Below are positions 1-8,674 of a stretch of DNA of 64,000 bases, piece by piece (position 1 is the stretch's first letter; the number at the start of each line of letters is the position of its first letter). The position numbers were made by a program, and so were the translations under genes. The notes below the pieces were generated by a model that searched no databases, had not been told where the DNA came from, and saw only the letters and a list, made by a program, of their open reading frames with translations. The stretch is from Lutimonas vermicola (GTDB lineage: Bacteria > Bacteroidota > Bacteroidia > Flavobacteriales > Flavobacteriaceae). The stretch covers positions 1,364,001 to 1,428,000 of the forward strand of contig NZ_JBCDNA010000001.1 in assembly GCF_038433205.1 (NCBI RefSeq), given 5' to 3'.

Positions 1-1132
1 CATCCACAAAATAAGCGCAGAAAAAAGCAAAAAAATTGCTGTGCTTAAAGGTAATGGTCAACCTGACGACATTTATCTCTACAGCTTCCTTAAGAGTTTG
101 GGAGAATATTACAAGCTGGCAGAATTCACCCTTGATTCAGTTGAAATTAATCCAAATAAAACCTTAAGTCAACTTTCAGACTACGATTTATCAATTATTG
201 CTAAACCTTCACTTACATTTAGCGAGAAGGAAAAACTTGTTTTAGATCAGTATATCATGCAGGGCGGCAAAACATTGTGGTTATTAGACAATGTTTACGC
301 CGAAATGGACAGTTTGATGTTGACAGGTAAATCACTTGCCTTTAACAGAGATCTGAACCTTACCGATATGTTGTTTAGTTATGGGGTAAGGATCAATTAT
401 AACGTGACAAAAGACCTCTATAGCGGTACCATAAGATTGGCATCCGGGAACACGGGGAATCAGCTTCAATATCAGGATTTCCTTTGGCATTATTTCCCCC
501 TGATCTTTGCCGACAACACCCATGCGATCAGTAAAAATATCGACCCGGTATTATTGAAGTTCCCCAGTAGTATTGATACGCTTGAAAATGAAATACGTAA
601 AACCATTCTTTTACAGTCTTCTCCGCTTGCTAAAATAATCGGAACTCCTGCCAATGTAAGCTTGAATGAAATAGCGATTGAAGCCGATAAAAACGAGTTC
701 AGGGATGCGTTGACCAATTTTGGTGTTTTGCTTGAAGGGGAATTCCCCTCGGCCTATGCAAACAGGATGTTGCCATTCGATACAGAAAATTTCAGGCCCA
801 TCGGAATTGACAATAAAATGATCGTTATAGCCGATGGAGACCTCGCCGTTAATGAGGTCTTAAGAGGTGAACCACTGCCCCTTGATAAGGATAAATGGAC
901 AAACCAGAATTACGGAAACATAGAATTTTTGCTAAACAGTGTGCATTACTTGTTAGATGACAAGGGCCTGCTGAATCTCAGGTCAAAATCGTTGCAAATT
1001 CAATTTCTAGATAAGGAAAAGGCCTTTGAAGAAAGGACGTATTGGCAAATGTTAAATCTTGTCGTCCCACTTGTTATTTTATTTGTTTTTGGCTGGGTTT
1101 TCAATTTTTTGAGAAAACGACGATACAGCTAA
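1..1132 (+). CDS. gldG: Gliding-motility ABC-transporter-associated protein GldG, 3' part (5' end outside window)
   Basis: The reading frame is open from base 2 to the stop at 1130-1132, so the N terminus lies outside the window; the GTG at 41 is an internal codon. About 377 residues are visible. GldG works with GldA and GldF, an ABC-transporter-like complex needed for Bacteroidota gliding. The visible part matches the ABC-type unknown-component fold of this family: a glutamine-amidotransferase-like region with segments such as LSIIAKPSLTFSEKEK and GGKTLWLLDNV, ending in one transmembrane helix (LVVPLVILFVFGWVFNFL) and a short basic tail, so it is an extracytoplasmic domain anchored at its C terminus. 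The nearby dnaN fits the common flavobacterial order gldF-gldG-dnaN, although here several genes lie between them. Confidence 0.88.
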   Translation, partial: IHKISAEKSKKIAVLKGNGQPDDIYLYSFLKSLGEYYKLAEFTLDSVEINPNKTLSQLSDYDLSIIAKPSLTFSEKEKLVLDQYIMQGGKTLWLLDNVYAEMDSLMLTGKSLAFNRDLNLTDMLFSYGVRINYNVTKDLYSGTIRLASGNTGNQLQYQDFLWHYFPLIFADNTHAISKNIDPVLLKFPSSIDTLENEIRKTILLQSSPLAKIIGTPANVSLNEIAIEADKNEFRDALTNFGVLLEGEFPSAYANRMLPFDTENFRPIGIDNKMIVIADGDLAVNEVLRGEPLPLDKDKWTNQNYGNIEFLLNSVHYLLDDKGLLNLRSKSLQIQFLDKEKAFEERTYWQMLNLVVPLVILFVFGWVFNFLRKRRYS

Positions 1133-1252
1133 ATATGGTAAAGTTGCTTTAATTGCTGTCTCTTCATAAATTTTTGTTAAAATAATGATGAATTCAAAGG
1201 GTTAGCCTATAATTCATGTAATTTTAAAAATTATTAACTAAAACTAATTCTT

Positions 1253-2095
1253 ATGCAAACCAAATTAATTACACTATTATTGCTTTTTGGCGCTTTTACA
1301 ATACAAGCCCAAATCAAAACCCCACAACCAAGTCCATCTTCCAGCGTTCATCAAACCATAGGTCTTTCAGAAGTATCTGTAGATTATTCAAGGCCGGCGA
1401 TGAGAGGAAGGGTCATTTTTGGAGATCTTGTGCCTTATGGAAAACTATGGAGAACAGGAGCCAATATGAGAACTAAATTCACAACTGATTCAGATTTAAA
1501 AATTGACGGAAAGGACCTGAAAAAAGGAACGTACGCGATTTTAAGTATTCCTAATAAAGATGCTTGGGAACTTATCTTTTATACTGAGTATCAAGCCGGA
1601 GGTGCTCCTGCTACGCTTGATGACAGTAAAGTTGCTTTAAAAGTATCCGCAAAGACTTATCCTATAGACAATCCGGTTGAGAACTTTACAATTGGTTTTG
1701 GAGATCTTGCCGATGGAGTTTCTGGAAACATGTATATCATGTGGGATAAAACCATGGTCGTAACAAAAATCGAGACTCCTACTGATAAGGTAGCTATAGA
1801 AAGCATAGAAAAGACTATGGCAGGGCCTTCAGCTAATGATTATTTCAGTGCAGCTTCGTATTACAGAAGTTCTGGAAAAGACCTTAACAAAGCGCTAGAA
1901 TGGGTTAGCAAAGCTGTCGAAATGAATCCGGACGCTTTCTGGATGTCTCGTCAAAAATCTTTGATCCAGGCTGATCTTGGCGACAAAGACGGTGCAATTG
2001 CAACGGCAAAAGTTTCTTTGGCAGCCGCTGAAAAAGCTGGTAATGCTGATTATGTTAAAATGAATAAGGAATCCATTGCCGAATGGAGTAAATAA
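1253..2095 (+). CDS. Exported DUF2911 protein with a C-terminal TPR-like tail
   Basis: The 280-residue protein begins with a signal peptide (MQTKLITLLLLFGAFTIQAQ) and is probably periplasmic. Residues about 25-170 form a DUF2911 domain, recognisable by VSVDYSRPAMRGRVIFG, GKLWRTGANMRTKF and MYIMWDKT. Residues about 180-280 are helical with a TPR-like pattern (NDYFSAASYYRSSGKDLNKA, ALEWVSKAVEMNPDAFW). DUF2911 is common in Bacteroidota but has no established function. The next gene, 8 bp downstream, encodes a second DUF2911 protein, so the two form an operon ending at the hairpin at 2618-2643. Confidence 0.85.
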   Translation: MQTKLITLLLLFGAFTIQAQIKTPQPSPSSSVHQTIGLSEVSVDYSRPAMRGRVIFGDLVPYGKLWRTGANMRTKFTTDSDLKIDGKDLKKGTYAILSIPNKDAWELIFYTEYQAGGAPATLDDSKVALKVSAKTYPIDNPVENFTIGFGDLADGVSGNMYIMWDKTMVVTKIETPTDKVAIESIEKTMAGPSANDYFSAASYYRSSGKDLNKALEWVSKAVEMNPDAFWMSRQKSLIQADLGDKDGAIATAKVSLAAAEKAGNADYVKMNKESIAEWSK

Positions 2096-2103
2096 CAGAA
2101 AAA

Positions 2104-2595
2104 ATGAAAAATATTAATTTATTACTGGCTTTGTTTTTTATTGTCTCAACAAGTTGTGCACAAAAAAGCCCAAGAAAAGATGTTAAAGGATCTGTAAACG
2201 GAGCACAGATTACAATTGATTATGGAGCCCCTAGCGTAAAAGGAAGAACGATTTGGGGAGGATTGGAGCAATACGGACAGGTATGGCGTGCCGGTGCCAA
2301 TGAAAATACAACTATTGCATTTGACAAAGATGTGAAAATCAATGGCGAGCCTCTGGCGGCAGGAAAATATGGTTTTTTCATTATTCCAAATGAATCAGGT
2401 GAATGGGTGGCCATTTTTAATAAGAAAAATGATGCCTGGGGATCTTATTCTTATTCAGAAGCTGAAGACGCTTTAAGGGTTATGGTAAAGCCTGAATTTG
2501 ATGATGAGGTTCAGGAACAACTCATGTATGGCGTTGACAATTCAGGGATTGTATTTGCCTGGGATAAGGCTCGCCTTCATCTTTCAGTTGAATAA
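2104..2595 (+). CDS. DUF2911 lipoprotein
   Basis: The 163-residue protein has a lipoprotein-type signal: a hydrophobic stretch followed by VSTSCAQK, with the lipobox Cys at residue 18. The rest is a single DUF2911 domain: ITIDYGAPSVKGRTIWGG, QVWRAGANENTTIAF and GIVFAWDKARL parallel the same motifs in the protein encoded just upstream. Unlike its neighbour it has no TPR-like tail. It is probably attached to a membrane facing the periplasm. The function is unknown; the paired arrangement suggests the two act together or arose by duplication. Confidence 0.85.
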   Translation: MKNINLLLALFFIVSTSCAQKSPRKDVKGSVNGAQITIDYGAPSVKGRTIWGGLEQYGQVWRAGANENTTIAFDKDVKINGEPLAAGKYGFFIIPNESGEWVAIFNKKNDAWGSYSYSEAEDALRVMVKPEFDDEVQEQLMYGVDNSGIVFAWDKARLHLSVE

Positions 2596-2617
2596 AACAG
2601 GTATAAACCTACTTATA

Positions 2618-2643
2618 AGCCCCGGATTACCGGGGCTTTTTTT
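2618..2643 (+). terminator. Rho-independent terminator after the DUF2911 pair
   Basis: A perfect 8-bp stem AGCCCCGG / CCGGGGCT with the loop ATTA is followed by a run of seven Ts. It lies 22 bp after the stop of the second DUF2911 gene and separates it from the convergent symporter gene. Confidence 0.9.
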
Positions 2644-2656
2644 ATGATCTTTAATT

Positions 2657-4324
2657 TTATTTTTTAGTGGAAACCTTCTGAATGATTACAGCCAAAGTTA
2701 TAACAATAACACAGCCCAGCAGATTTAACCAGAGATAGGGTAAAACACCCATAAAATAGATCCATATAATCAATACCTGTGTCATAAGGGCGGCAAGGAA
2801 TACGGCATTGCCCCGAACGTATTTTATAAAAAAGGCAATCAAAAATATACCCAGAATATTTCCATAAAAAATAGATCCTATAATATTAACCAGTTGAATG
2901 AGGTTGTCAAACAAATTAGCGACACTCGCCACGATGATCGCGAGAATTCCCCATCCAAGGGTAAACCACTTTGTAGCAAACACATAATGCATATCATCAT
3001 GTGTTTTCTTATCATTTCGCTTGTATAAATCCATAGTGGTTGTAGCCGCTAAAGCGTTTAATTCAGAAGCAGTTGACGACATGGCTGCCGACAGGATCAC
3101 AGCAAGTAAGAGCCCTATCAGGCCCCGCGGGAGGTTATTGAGAATAAAATGAATAAACACATAATCTTTATCATTTACTTCCTGTGAAGGATCAGCCTTA
3201 AGGATCAGCTCCTTGGCAGTTTCCCTGTTGTTAAATTCCTTTGTATCAAGTGCCTTTATCTGTTCTTTGATCTCAAGATTCTCAGGGTGTGCTGCAAAGT
3301 CTAATTGTAATGCTTTTTTCTGTTCCACAACCCCAAGGTGCTGCTGTCTGAGAGCAGTGTATTCCTCTGCATATTCAGAATCCATGACAGCCCCCGTAGC
3401 TGCAGGATTAAAGTTTAAAGGAGAAATGTTGAATTGGTAAAACACAAATACCATCACTCCCACCAAAAGAATAAAGAATTGCATAGGAACCTTTAAAAAA
3501 CCATTGAATAAAAGTCCTAACTGGCTTTCTCGTATTGATTTTCCCGACAAATAACGTTGAACCTGCGATTGGTCTGTTCCAAAATAAGACAACATCAAAA
3601 AAGTCCCCCCTAAAAACCCGGTCCAAATGGTGTATCTGTTGTTTAAATCAAAGGAAAAATCAAGCACTTCCATTTTTCCGCTTGCTCCTGCAATCTCGAT
3701 GGCTTTTGAAAATGAAATTCCTTCAGGCAAATAACTAAGGATAATAAAGAAGGCTGCAAACATTCCAATAAAAATTATACCCATTTGCTGTTTTTGGGTT
3801 ACGCTTACGGCCTTGGTTCCACCACTAACCGTATAAATAATAACCAAAACCCCTATAATGATATTCAGTGACATGAGGTCCCAGCCTAAAACCGCTGAAA
3901 GTATAATAGATGGTGCAAAAATTGTAATTCCCGCTGCAAGCCCACGCTGGATAAGAAATAAAATGGCTGCTAAGGATCGGGTTTTTAAGTCAAATCTGCT
4001 TTCAAGGTATTCGTAAGCGGTATACACCTTCAGCCTGTGATAAATAGGGATAAAAACAACACAGATAATGATCATGGCTATTGGAAGACCAAAATAAAAT
4101 TGAACAAATCCCATCCCACTGTGAAATGCCTGTCCGGGTGTTGACAGAAAAGTTATCGCACTAGCCTGAGTCGCCATAACGGAGAGGCCAATTGTCCACC
4201 ATTTTGCCTCGCTCCCTCCTTTGATAAAGTCGTCCACATTCTTACTGCCCTTTGTTTTCCATGAGCCGTAAATCACAATAAACAACAAGGTTACCAATAA
4301 AACTATCCAATCTAACAGCGCCAT
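2657..4324 (-). CDS. Sodium:solute symporter (SSS) family transporter
   Basis: This 555-residue polytopic inner-membrane protein has the SSS signature near the N terminus: GGSEAKWWTIGLSVMATQAS and ITFLSTPGQAFHSGMGF match the first core helices of SLC5-type sodium-coupled transporters. At least twelve hydrophobic segments are visible. A hydrophilic charged insertion of about 80 residues (around residues 300-380, containing ALRQQHLGVVEQKKALQLDF) separates two membrane segments and looks helical. The substrate cannot be read from the sequence. The genes for a 37-residue membrane protein and a secreted PIG-L deacetylase lie immediately upstream in the same operon, so import of a product released by the deacetylase is a reasonable inference. 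Confidence 0.88.
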   Translation of the reverse strand: MALLDWIVLLVTLLFIVIYGSWKTKGSKNVDDFIKGGSEAKWWTIGLSVMATQASAITFLSTPGQAFHSGMGFVQFYFGLPIAMIIICVVFIPIYHRLKVYTAYEYLESRFDLKTRSLAAILFLIQRGLAAGITIFAPSIILSAVLGWDLMSLNIIIGVLVIIYTVSGGTKAVSVTQKQQMGIIFIGMFAAFFIILSYLPEGISFSKAIEIAGASGKMEVLDFSFDLNNRYTIWTGFLGGTFLMLSYFGTDQSQVQRYLSGKSIRESQLGLLFNGFLKVPMQFFILLVGVMVFVFYQFNISPLNFNPAATGAVMDSEYAEEYTALRQQHLGVVEQKKALQLDFAAHPENLEIKEQIKALDTKEFNNRETAKELILKADPSQEVNDKDYVFIHFILNNLPRGLIGLLLAVILSAAMSSTASELNALAATTTMDLYKRNDKKTHDDMHYVFATKWFTLGWGILAIIVASVANLFDNLIQLVNIIGSIFYGNILGIFLIAFFIKYVRGNAVFLAALMTQVLIIWIYFMGVLPYLWLNLLGCVIVITLAVIIQKVSTKK

Positions 4325-4327
4325 AGA

Positions 4328-4441
4328 TCAGGAATAAACTTGTGTGATTATATAAAATATGACGATGTATACCGCATTAGCGATTAACATATACGTATAA
4401 AGTTTTTTCCATTTACCCGATACTACGTCTGAATCTTCCAT
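4328..4441 (-). CDS. 37-residue single-helix membrane protein between symporter and PIG-L genes
   Basis: The ATG is at 4439-4441 and the TGA at 4328-4330. The product has a charged start (MEDSDVVSGKWKKL) followed by one hydrophobic helix (YMLIANAVYIVIFYIITQVY). It starts 3 bp after the PIG-L stop and ends 3 bp before the symporter ATG; such tight packing is strong evidence for a real gene. The topology resembles small accessory subunits of SSS transporters, but no named family is recognised. It could be a stabilising or regulatory partner of the symporter (inference). Confidence 0.72.
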   Translation of the reverse strand: MEDSDVVSGKWKKLYTYMLIANAVYIVIFYIITQVYS

Positions 4442-4444
4442 AAA

Positions 4445-6961
4445 CTATTCTTTTACCTTGTTTTCAAAATTATTTTTCCCTATTGATATCATATTCGTGA
4501 ATAATTTATACGCCCCTGGAACACCTGCAGGAAGCTCCCTGAAAAACGAAAGGCCCGTATAAATATAATACCCCTCTCCGTATTTGGCCACTAACAGACT
4601 TCCATCCATCGGATCATCTCCGTTTTCCTGAAAAGAAAGAATGGGAGTGAATTCCTTTGCCCACTTATTTGGGAAGTACAATCCTCTTTCTTGCACCCAG
4701 CCATCAAAATCACTTGCTTCTATTTTGTTAGGATAATTCAGCAACTCATGATTTTTGGACAAAAAGCTTACTTTGGCATTTTCATCTGTGATACGGTCGC
4801 GTGAGAGTTCCAGGGCATAAGGTGCCAGATTATTTTCTACAACAATGTTATGGCTCGTGTTGTATTGTACGATTAAATTTCCACCCTTTTTAACATAATC
4901 AAGAATCGCAGTTTGCTTCACTTTCAGTTCGGGAACCGTATTATAGGCCCTGATTCCCATTATTACTGCATCGAAACGGCTCAACGCCGAAAAAGAAATA
5001 TTTTCGGGAAGGATTTCGACAACCTGATAGCCAATCTGTTTTAAATAATCGGGAACTTCGTCCCCTGCACCTTTTATATAACCTATCAGTTGTCCTTTTT
5101 TGACCAAATTAAGCCGTACAACTTTCGAGGCTGAGGGCAAAAGGACCGATTGTTTTGGTATATGGTCGTAATTAATTTCGACCATAGACTTATCAAGATA
5201 GTCCCCGTTAACCTTTAATGAAGGCTTGATATAACCTTCACTCTGTTCAGATGTCGGTATAACTGTGAATATCAAATTTAATTCCTCTCCCCTGTAGTCC
5301 AATTTAAAATCAAACTTTTCGGGTGATACTTTCCATCCCTCAGGAACTTTTAAAGCAACAGTTCCAGAAATACTGTCTTTAAATCCTTTTACCGTAACCG
5401 GAATTTCCTTGGCCTGGCTTTCATTAAAAATAACCACTTTTGAAGCAATATCACTAACAGCATAGGGAACAATTTCAAAAGGTTGATAGACTTCGCCCTT
5501 TACAGGATCATTGTATTTGTAGACTATATCCCTTTCAAAATCGATTAATGTTCCGTTAAAATCGATAGTGAATGCAAGTTTGTACTGAGCAGGTGTAAGA
5601 GGGCTTCCTATTAAAGAAGTATCCTCTACCCGATACATTCCCAATGTTCCCTTTTTCTCAAGCCAGTATGGAGCAGTAAGTCTTGAATCTTCACCTATGC
5701 GCATATCTATCTCCTCCGAAAAGCCGATATTATTCATTAAATCATGATTTAATGAAAGGATTTCTTCCTGAGGGTGAAATGTAATCGATTTCAATTTAAT
5801 TTTCTGATCGCTTCTGTTAATGACCTCAAGTTTTACTTTGAGGTTTTGATTTCTTGCGGCATATGGCTGGCTTGCAACCCCTTCGAGATACAAACCGGAA
5901 CAAGCTGATATAATTTCCTTTATTTGTGTCAACTTAAAATCCTTCCAATAATCATCTGTCAATTCTTTTATTAGTGAATAGGCTTTGAGCAATTCCGGAA
6001 CACTTTTCGACGGATCACTAAAATCAAAATCTCTTTGAACCTTTTCCAGAATTGATTGAATCGGTTTACCCCCCTTAACTCTGGACCAGCTTGTGTCAAT
6101 ACCCTCAAAAACATGGGTACTGCCAGATGGTAATGTTCCTTTCAAGAGTTGCACGTATTCCTTATCACTTCCTCTGGTCCCGGTGCTTCCGAAACCCTGG
6201 GATTTATGCATGCTTCGGCTAAGGGAAGATATTTCAGAATTTGATAAACCCAATGAAGGATAAAATACACCGGTATCGAACCATAGCATTCCCTTTTTAT
6301 CTATTTTTTCGAAATTTTCACGACTTCCATAAAACCACCAGTGGGTGTTAAAAAACAACCGCTGGGTAGTCCAAGGTTTTAATCCTTCTGTTTTATAACC
6401 CGGGTCAGCAGCAAGATCAAATGCTTCAGTACCAAGAATCGCCGAAGATGTATGATGCCCGTGCGTTTTACCTGCCGATTCAGCGTTGAACCGGTTGATG
6501 ATGACGTCTGGCTTAAATTTCCTGATCGTTTTAATTACGTCATTTAACACATCATCTTTGTTCCAAATTCTCAATGTTTCATCCGGATGTTTGGAATAAC
6601 CAAAATCATTTGCTCTGGTAAAGAATTGTTCTCCACCATCAGTTTCTCTAGCCTTTAGCAATTCATTCGTTCTGATAACTCCAAGTAATTCTCTTATTTC
6701 GGGGCCAATCAGATTTTGACCTCCATCACCTCTGGTGATAGACAAATACGCTGTTCTGGCATGAACATTATTTGAAAAGTAGGATATTAATCTTGTATTC
6801 TCATCATCAGGATGAGCAGCCAGATATAATACCGATCCTAAAAAATTTAACTTTTTTATGGCCTCATGGATTTCAGCCGAATTTGGTTTTTCAGGTGCCT
6901 GGGAGTATATTGGAAAAGCAAGAAATACACAAATCGATATTGTCAATACATATTTAATCAT
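4445..6961 (-). CDS. Secreted PIG-L family deacetylase, multidomain
   Basis: The protein has 838 residues with a signal peptide of about 20. The N-terminal PIG-L domain has the zinc-binding motif AHPDDE at residues 49-54 and the second metal motif HGHH at 167-170, so the catalytic site looks intact. The family removes acyl groups, usually N-acetyl from amino sugars, from small glycoconjugates. The middle region (about 370-600) looks like beta-sandwich modules. The C-terminal part (about 625-830) resembles a class-I glutamine-amidotransferase-like or ThuA-like domain (FDAVIMGIRAYNTVPEL, GGNLIVQYNTSHN). It is the first gene of an operon with the mini-membrane protein and the SSS symporter. The actual substrate is unknown. 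Confidence 0.87.
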   Translation of the reverse strand: MIKYVLTISICVFLAFPIYSQAPEKPNSAEIHEAIKKLNFLGSVLYLAAHPDDENTRLISYFSNNVHARTAYLSITRGDGGQNLIGPEIRELLGVIRTNELLKARETDGGEQFFTRANDFGYSKHPDETLRIWNKDDVLNDVIKTIRKFKPDVIINRFNAESAGKTHGHHTSSAILGTEAFDLAADPGYKTEGLKPWTTQRLFFNTHWWFYGSRENFEKIDKKGMLWFDTGVFYPSLGLSNSEISSLSRSMHKSQGFGSTGTRGSDKEYVQLLKGTLPSGSTHVFEGIDTSWSRVKGGKPIQSILEKVQRDFDFSDPSKSVPELLKAYSLIKELTDDYWKDFKLTQIKEIISACSGLYLEGVASQPYAARNQNLKVKLEVINRSDQKIKLKSITFHPQEEILSLNHDLMNNIGFSEEIDMRIGEDSRLTAPYWLEKKGTLGMYRVEDTSLIGSPLTPAQYKLAFTIDFNGTLIDFERDIVYKYNDPVKGEVYQPFEIVPYAVSDIASKVVIFNESQAKEIPVTVKGFKDSISGTVALKVPEGWKVSPEKFDFKLDYRGEELNLIFTVIPTSEQSEGYIKPSLKVNGDYLDKSMVEINYDHIPKQSVLLPSASKVVRLNLVKKGQLIGYIKGAGDEVPDYLKQIGYQVVEILPENISFSALSRFDAVIMGIRAYNTVPELKVKQTAILDYVKKGGNLIVQYNTSHNIVVENNLAPYALELSRDRITDENAKVSFLSKNHELLNYPNKIEASDFDGWVQERGLYFPNKWAKEFTPILSFQENGDDPMDGSLLVAKYGEGYYIYTGLSFFRELPAGVPGAYKLFTNMISIGKNNFENKVKE

Positions 6962-7164
6962 ATAAAATTAATTTCAAATTTTTGAACACATGTTAACACA
7001 CTTACAGTTTGATATGCATAAAGATTCAGACTTAAATTAGATCATCTGCAAAATTCTACCTTGATTTAGGTCAAGTTGCAACAAATCTAAAGAAATATAG
7101 TGTTCCTTTCCCTCTATTAAGAAAATCTTAACATTATATTTTGTTGATATACAAGCCAAATAAA

Positions 7165-7197
7165 TTTTCAAAGTTCAATATTAAAATAATATATTTG
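7165..7197 (+). promoter_or_regulatory. Candidate dnaN promoter (Bacteroidota -7 box)
   Basis: TATATTTG at 7190-7197 matches the Bacteroidota -7 consensus TAnnTTTG exactly. The -33 region is only T-rich (TTTTC near 7165), so the call rests mainly on the -7 box and its position upstream of dnaN. Confidence 0.4.
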
Positions 7198-7215
7198 TAT
7201 GCTTGTTAAATTCCC

Positions 7216-7237
7216 AAAAGATCAGATTTGATCTTTT
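7216..7237 (+). promoter_or_regulatory. Perfect inverted repeat in the dnaN leader
   Basis: AAAAGATCA at 7216-7224 and TGATCTTTT at 7229-7237 are perfect 9-bp complements around the loop GATT. The element lies between the candidate promoter and the dnaN ATG, so it would be in the transcript. It could be a leader hairpin, a protein-binding palindrome, or a weak terminator followed by TTTTAATTTT. Confidence 0.5.
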
Positions 7238-7327
7238 AATTTTAACAATGCCCTAAAAGGAGCATTGAAGTTTAATGATCAGAAGGAATCAAGAGATAAA
7301 GATCAATACATTTTTAAATTAAAAAGC

Positions 7328-8446
7328 ATGAAGTTTATAGTTTCCAGTTCTCAATTATTGAAACAATTACAAATTTTAGGTGGAGTTATCAATACGAACA
7401 ATACCCTGCCTATCCTTGATAATTTTCTATTCGAGTTGACTGATGATCAATTGAGGATTTCTGCCTCTGACCTGGAAACTACCATGAGTACTTCGATCGA
7501 TGTTGAAGCGGATGAGCAAGGAGCCATTGCTGTGCCTGCAAGACTATTGCTGGATATTCTTAAAACTTTTCCCGAACAGCCTTTAACTTTTAAGGTTGAA
7601 GATAATAACACCATTGAAATTAGTTCCGACAGTGGAAAATACGCACTGGCTTATGCGGATGGTGAAGAATTTCCCAAAGCAGTAGAACTTGAATCTCCAA
7701 GCAGTACTACGCTAAAAGCAAGTATTTTAGCCACTGGTATTTCAAAAACGATTTTTGCCTCTGGAAACGATGATTTAAGGCCCGTGATGAGCGGGGTGTT
7801 TTTCCAGTTAAGCCCTGAGAATTTGATCTTTGTTGCTACTGATGCCCATAAACTGGTAAAATACATAAGAAAAGATGTAAGCGCCAACGAGGTGGCTGAA
7901 TTTATCATGCCAAAGAAACCTTTGACCCTTTTAAAGAATATTTTATCAGGTAACGACGAAGATGTGGTTATAGAATACAATGATACCAATGCAAAATTCA
8001 GTTTTGGCAACAGTACCTTGATTTGCAGGCTAATTGATGGTAAGTATCCTAACTATGAAGCTGTCATACCTAAAGAAAATCCAAACAAATTAACACTTGA
8101 CAGAAACTCATTCTACAATTCCGTAAGAAGGGTTTCTATATTCTCCAGTAAAACCACCCATCAGATTCGCTTGAAAATGGCTGGAACAGAATTGAAAATT
8201 TCTGCCGAAGACCTCGATTTCTCGAATAAGGCAGATGAAAGGTTATTGTGCAGCTATGAAGGGGATGACATGCAAATAGGGTTTAATTCTCGATTTTTGC
8301 TTGAGATGTTAAATCATTTGAATTCAAATGAAATCCTTTTGGAAATGTCTTTACCCAACAGAGCAGGTATCCTTACTCCTGTTGATGGACTGGAAGAAGG
8401 TGAGGAAATCACCATGTTGGTTATGCCTGTGATGCTGAGTAATTAG
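7328..8446 (+). CDS. dnaN: DNA polymerase III beta subunit (sliding clamp)
   Basis: The chosen start is the ATG at 7328, giving 372 residues, the usual length; the protein then begins MKFIVSSSQLLKQLQILGGV as other Bacteroidota clamps do. A longer frame from 7265 would add 21 residues with no match to the family. DnaN forms the ring-shaped dimer that tethers DNA polymerase III and other partners to DNA. Three clamp domains are visible; typical segments are NTLPILDNFLFEL, DGEEFPKAVEL, FVATDAHKLVKY, DGKYPNYEAVIPKENP and the C-terminal LVMPVMLSN. It appears monocistronic with its own upstream region. Confidence 0.95.
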   Translation: MKFIVSSSQLLKQLQILGGVINTNNTLPILDNFLFELTDDQLRISASDLETTMSTSIDVEADEQGAIAVPARLLLDILKTFPEQPLTFKVEDNNTIEISSDSGKYALAYADGEEFPKAVELESPSSTTLKASILATGISKTIFASGNDDLRPVMSGVFFQLSPENLIFVATDAHKLVKYIRKDVSANEVAEFIMPKKPLTLLKNILSGNDEDVVIEYNDTNAKFSFGNSTLICRLIDGKYPNYEAVIPKENPNKLTLDRNSFYNSVRRVSIFSSKTTHQIRLKMAGTELKISAEDLDFSNKADERLLCSYEGDDMQIGFNSRFLLEMLNHLNSNEILLEMSLPNRAGILTPVDGLEEGEEITMLVMPVMLSN

Positions 8447-8508
8447 AGCATCAAAATAGTTAACAATCTAATTTTCTTAAGATTAAGATTCTCCAAAATT
8501 TATCAATA

Positions 8509-8540
8509 TTTGTTAATATCAATAGATATTGCTATATTCG
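8509..8540 (+). promoter_or_regulatory. Candidate promoter for the first 231-aa exported protein
   Basis: TTTG at 8509-8512 and TATATTCG at 8533-8540, separated by 20 bp, fit the flavobacterial -33/-7 pattern with one mismatch (C for T) in the -7 box. The start codon at 8675 would follow a leader of roughly 130 nt. Confidence 0.42.
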
Positions 8541-8674
8541 CATTAAGAAAATAGTTGAATCCCCTAAAGTTCAATTTATTTTTTAGTAAAACTGATCAAC
8601 TAATAATTAGGTAATTATCTAAATATTAGTTATTTATGTTATCCATAAAAAGGAAGTTGAACGAAATTGCGCCT

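Larger units (their letters stand above)
6962..7327. other. Divergent intergenic region between the PIG-L operon and dnaN
   Basis: This 366-bp region has no convincing gene. It holds a candidate dnaN promoter with TATATTTG at 7190-7197, a perfect hairpin in the presumed dnaN leader (7216-7237), a weak minus-strand -7-like box TAGATTTG at 7082-7089 that could serve the PIG-L operon, and an FNR/CRP-like half-palindrome TTGAT-TTAG-GTCAA at 7061-7074. A frame open upstream of the dnaN ATG (from 7265) is an unlikely N-terminal extension. Confidence 0.6.

Noticed and set aside
7265..7327. N-terminal extension of dnaN
   Set aside because: It has no similarity to clamp proteins, and the usual N terminus starts at the ATG at 7328.
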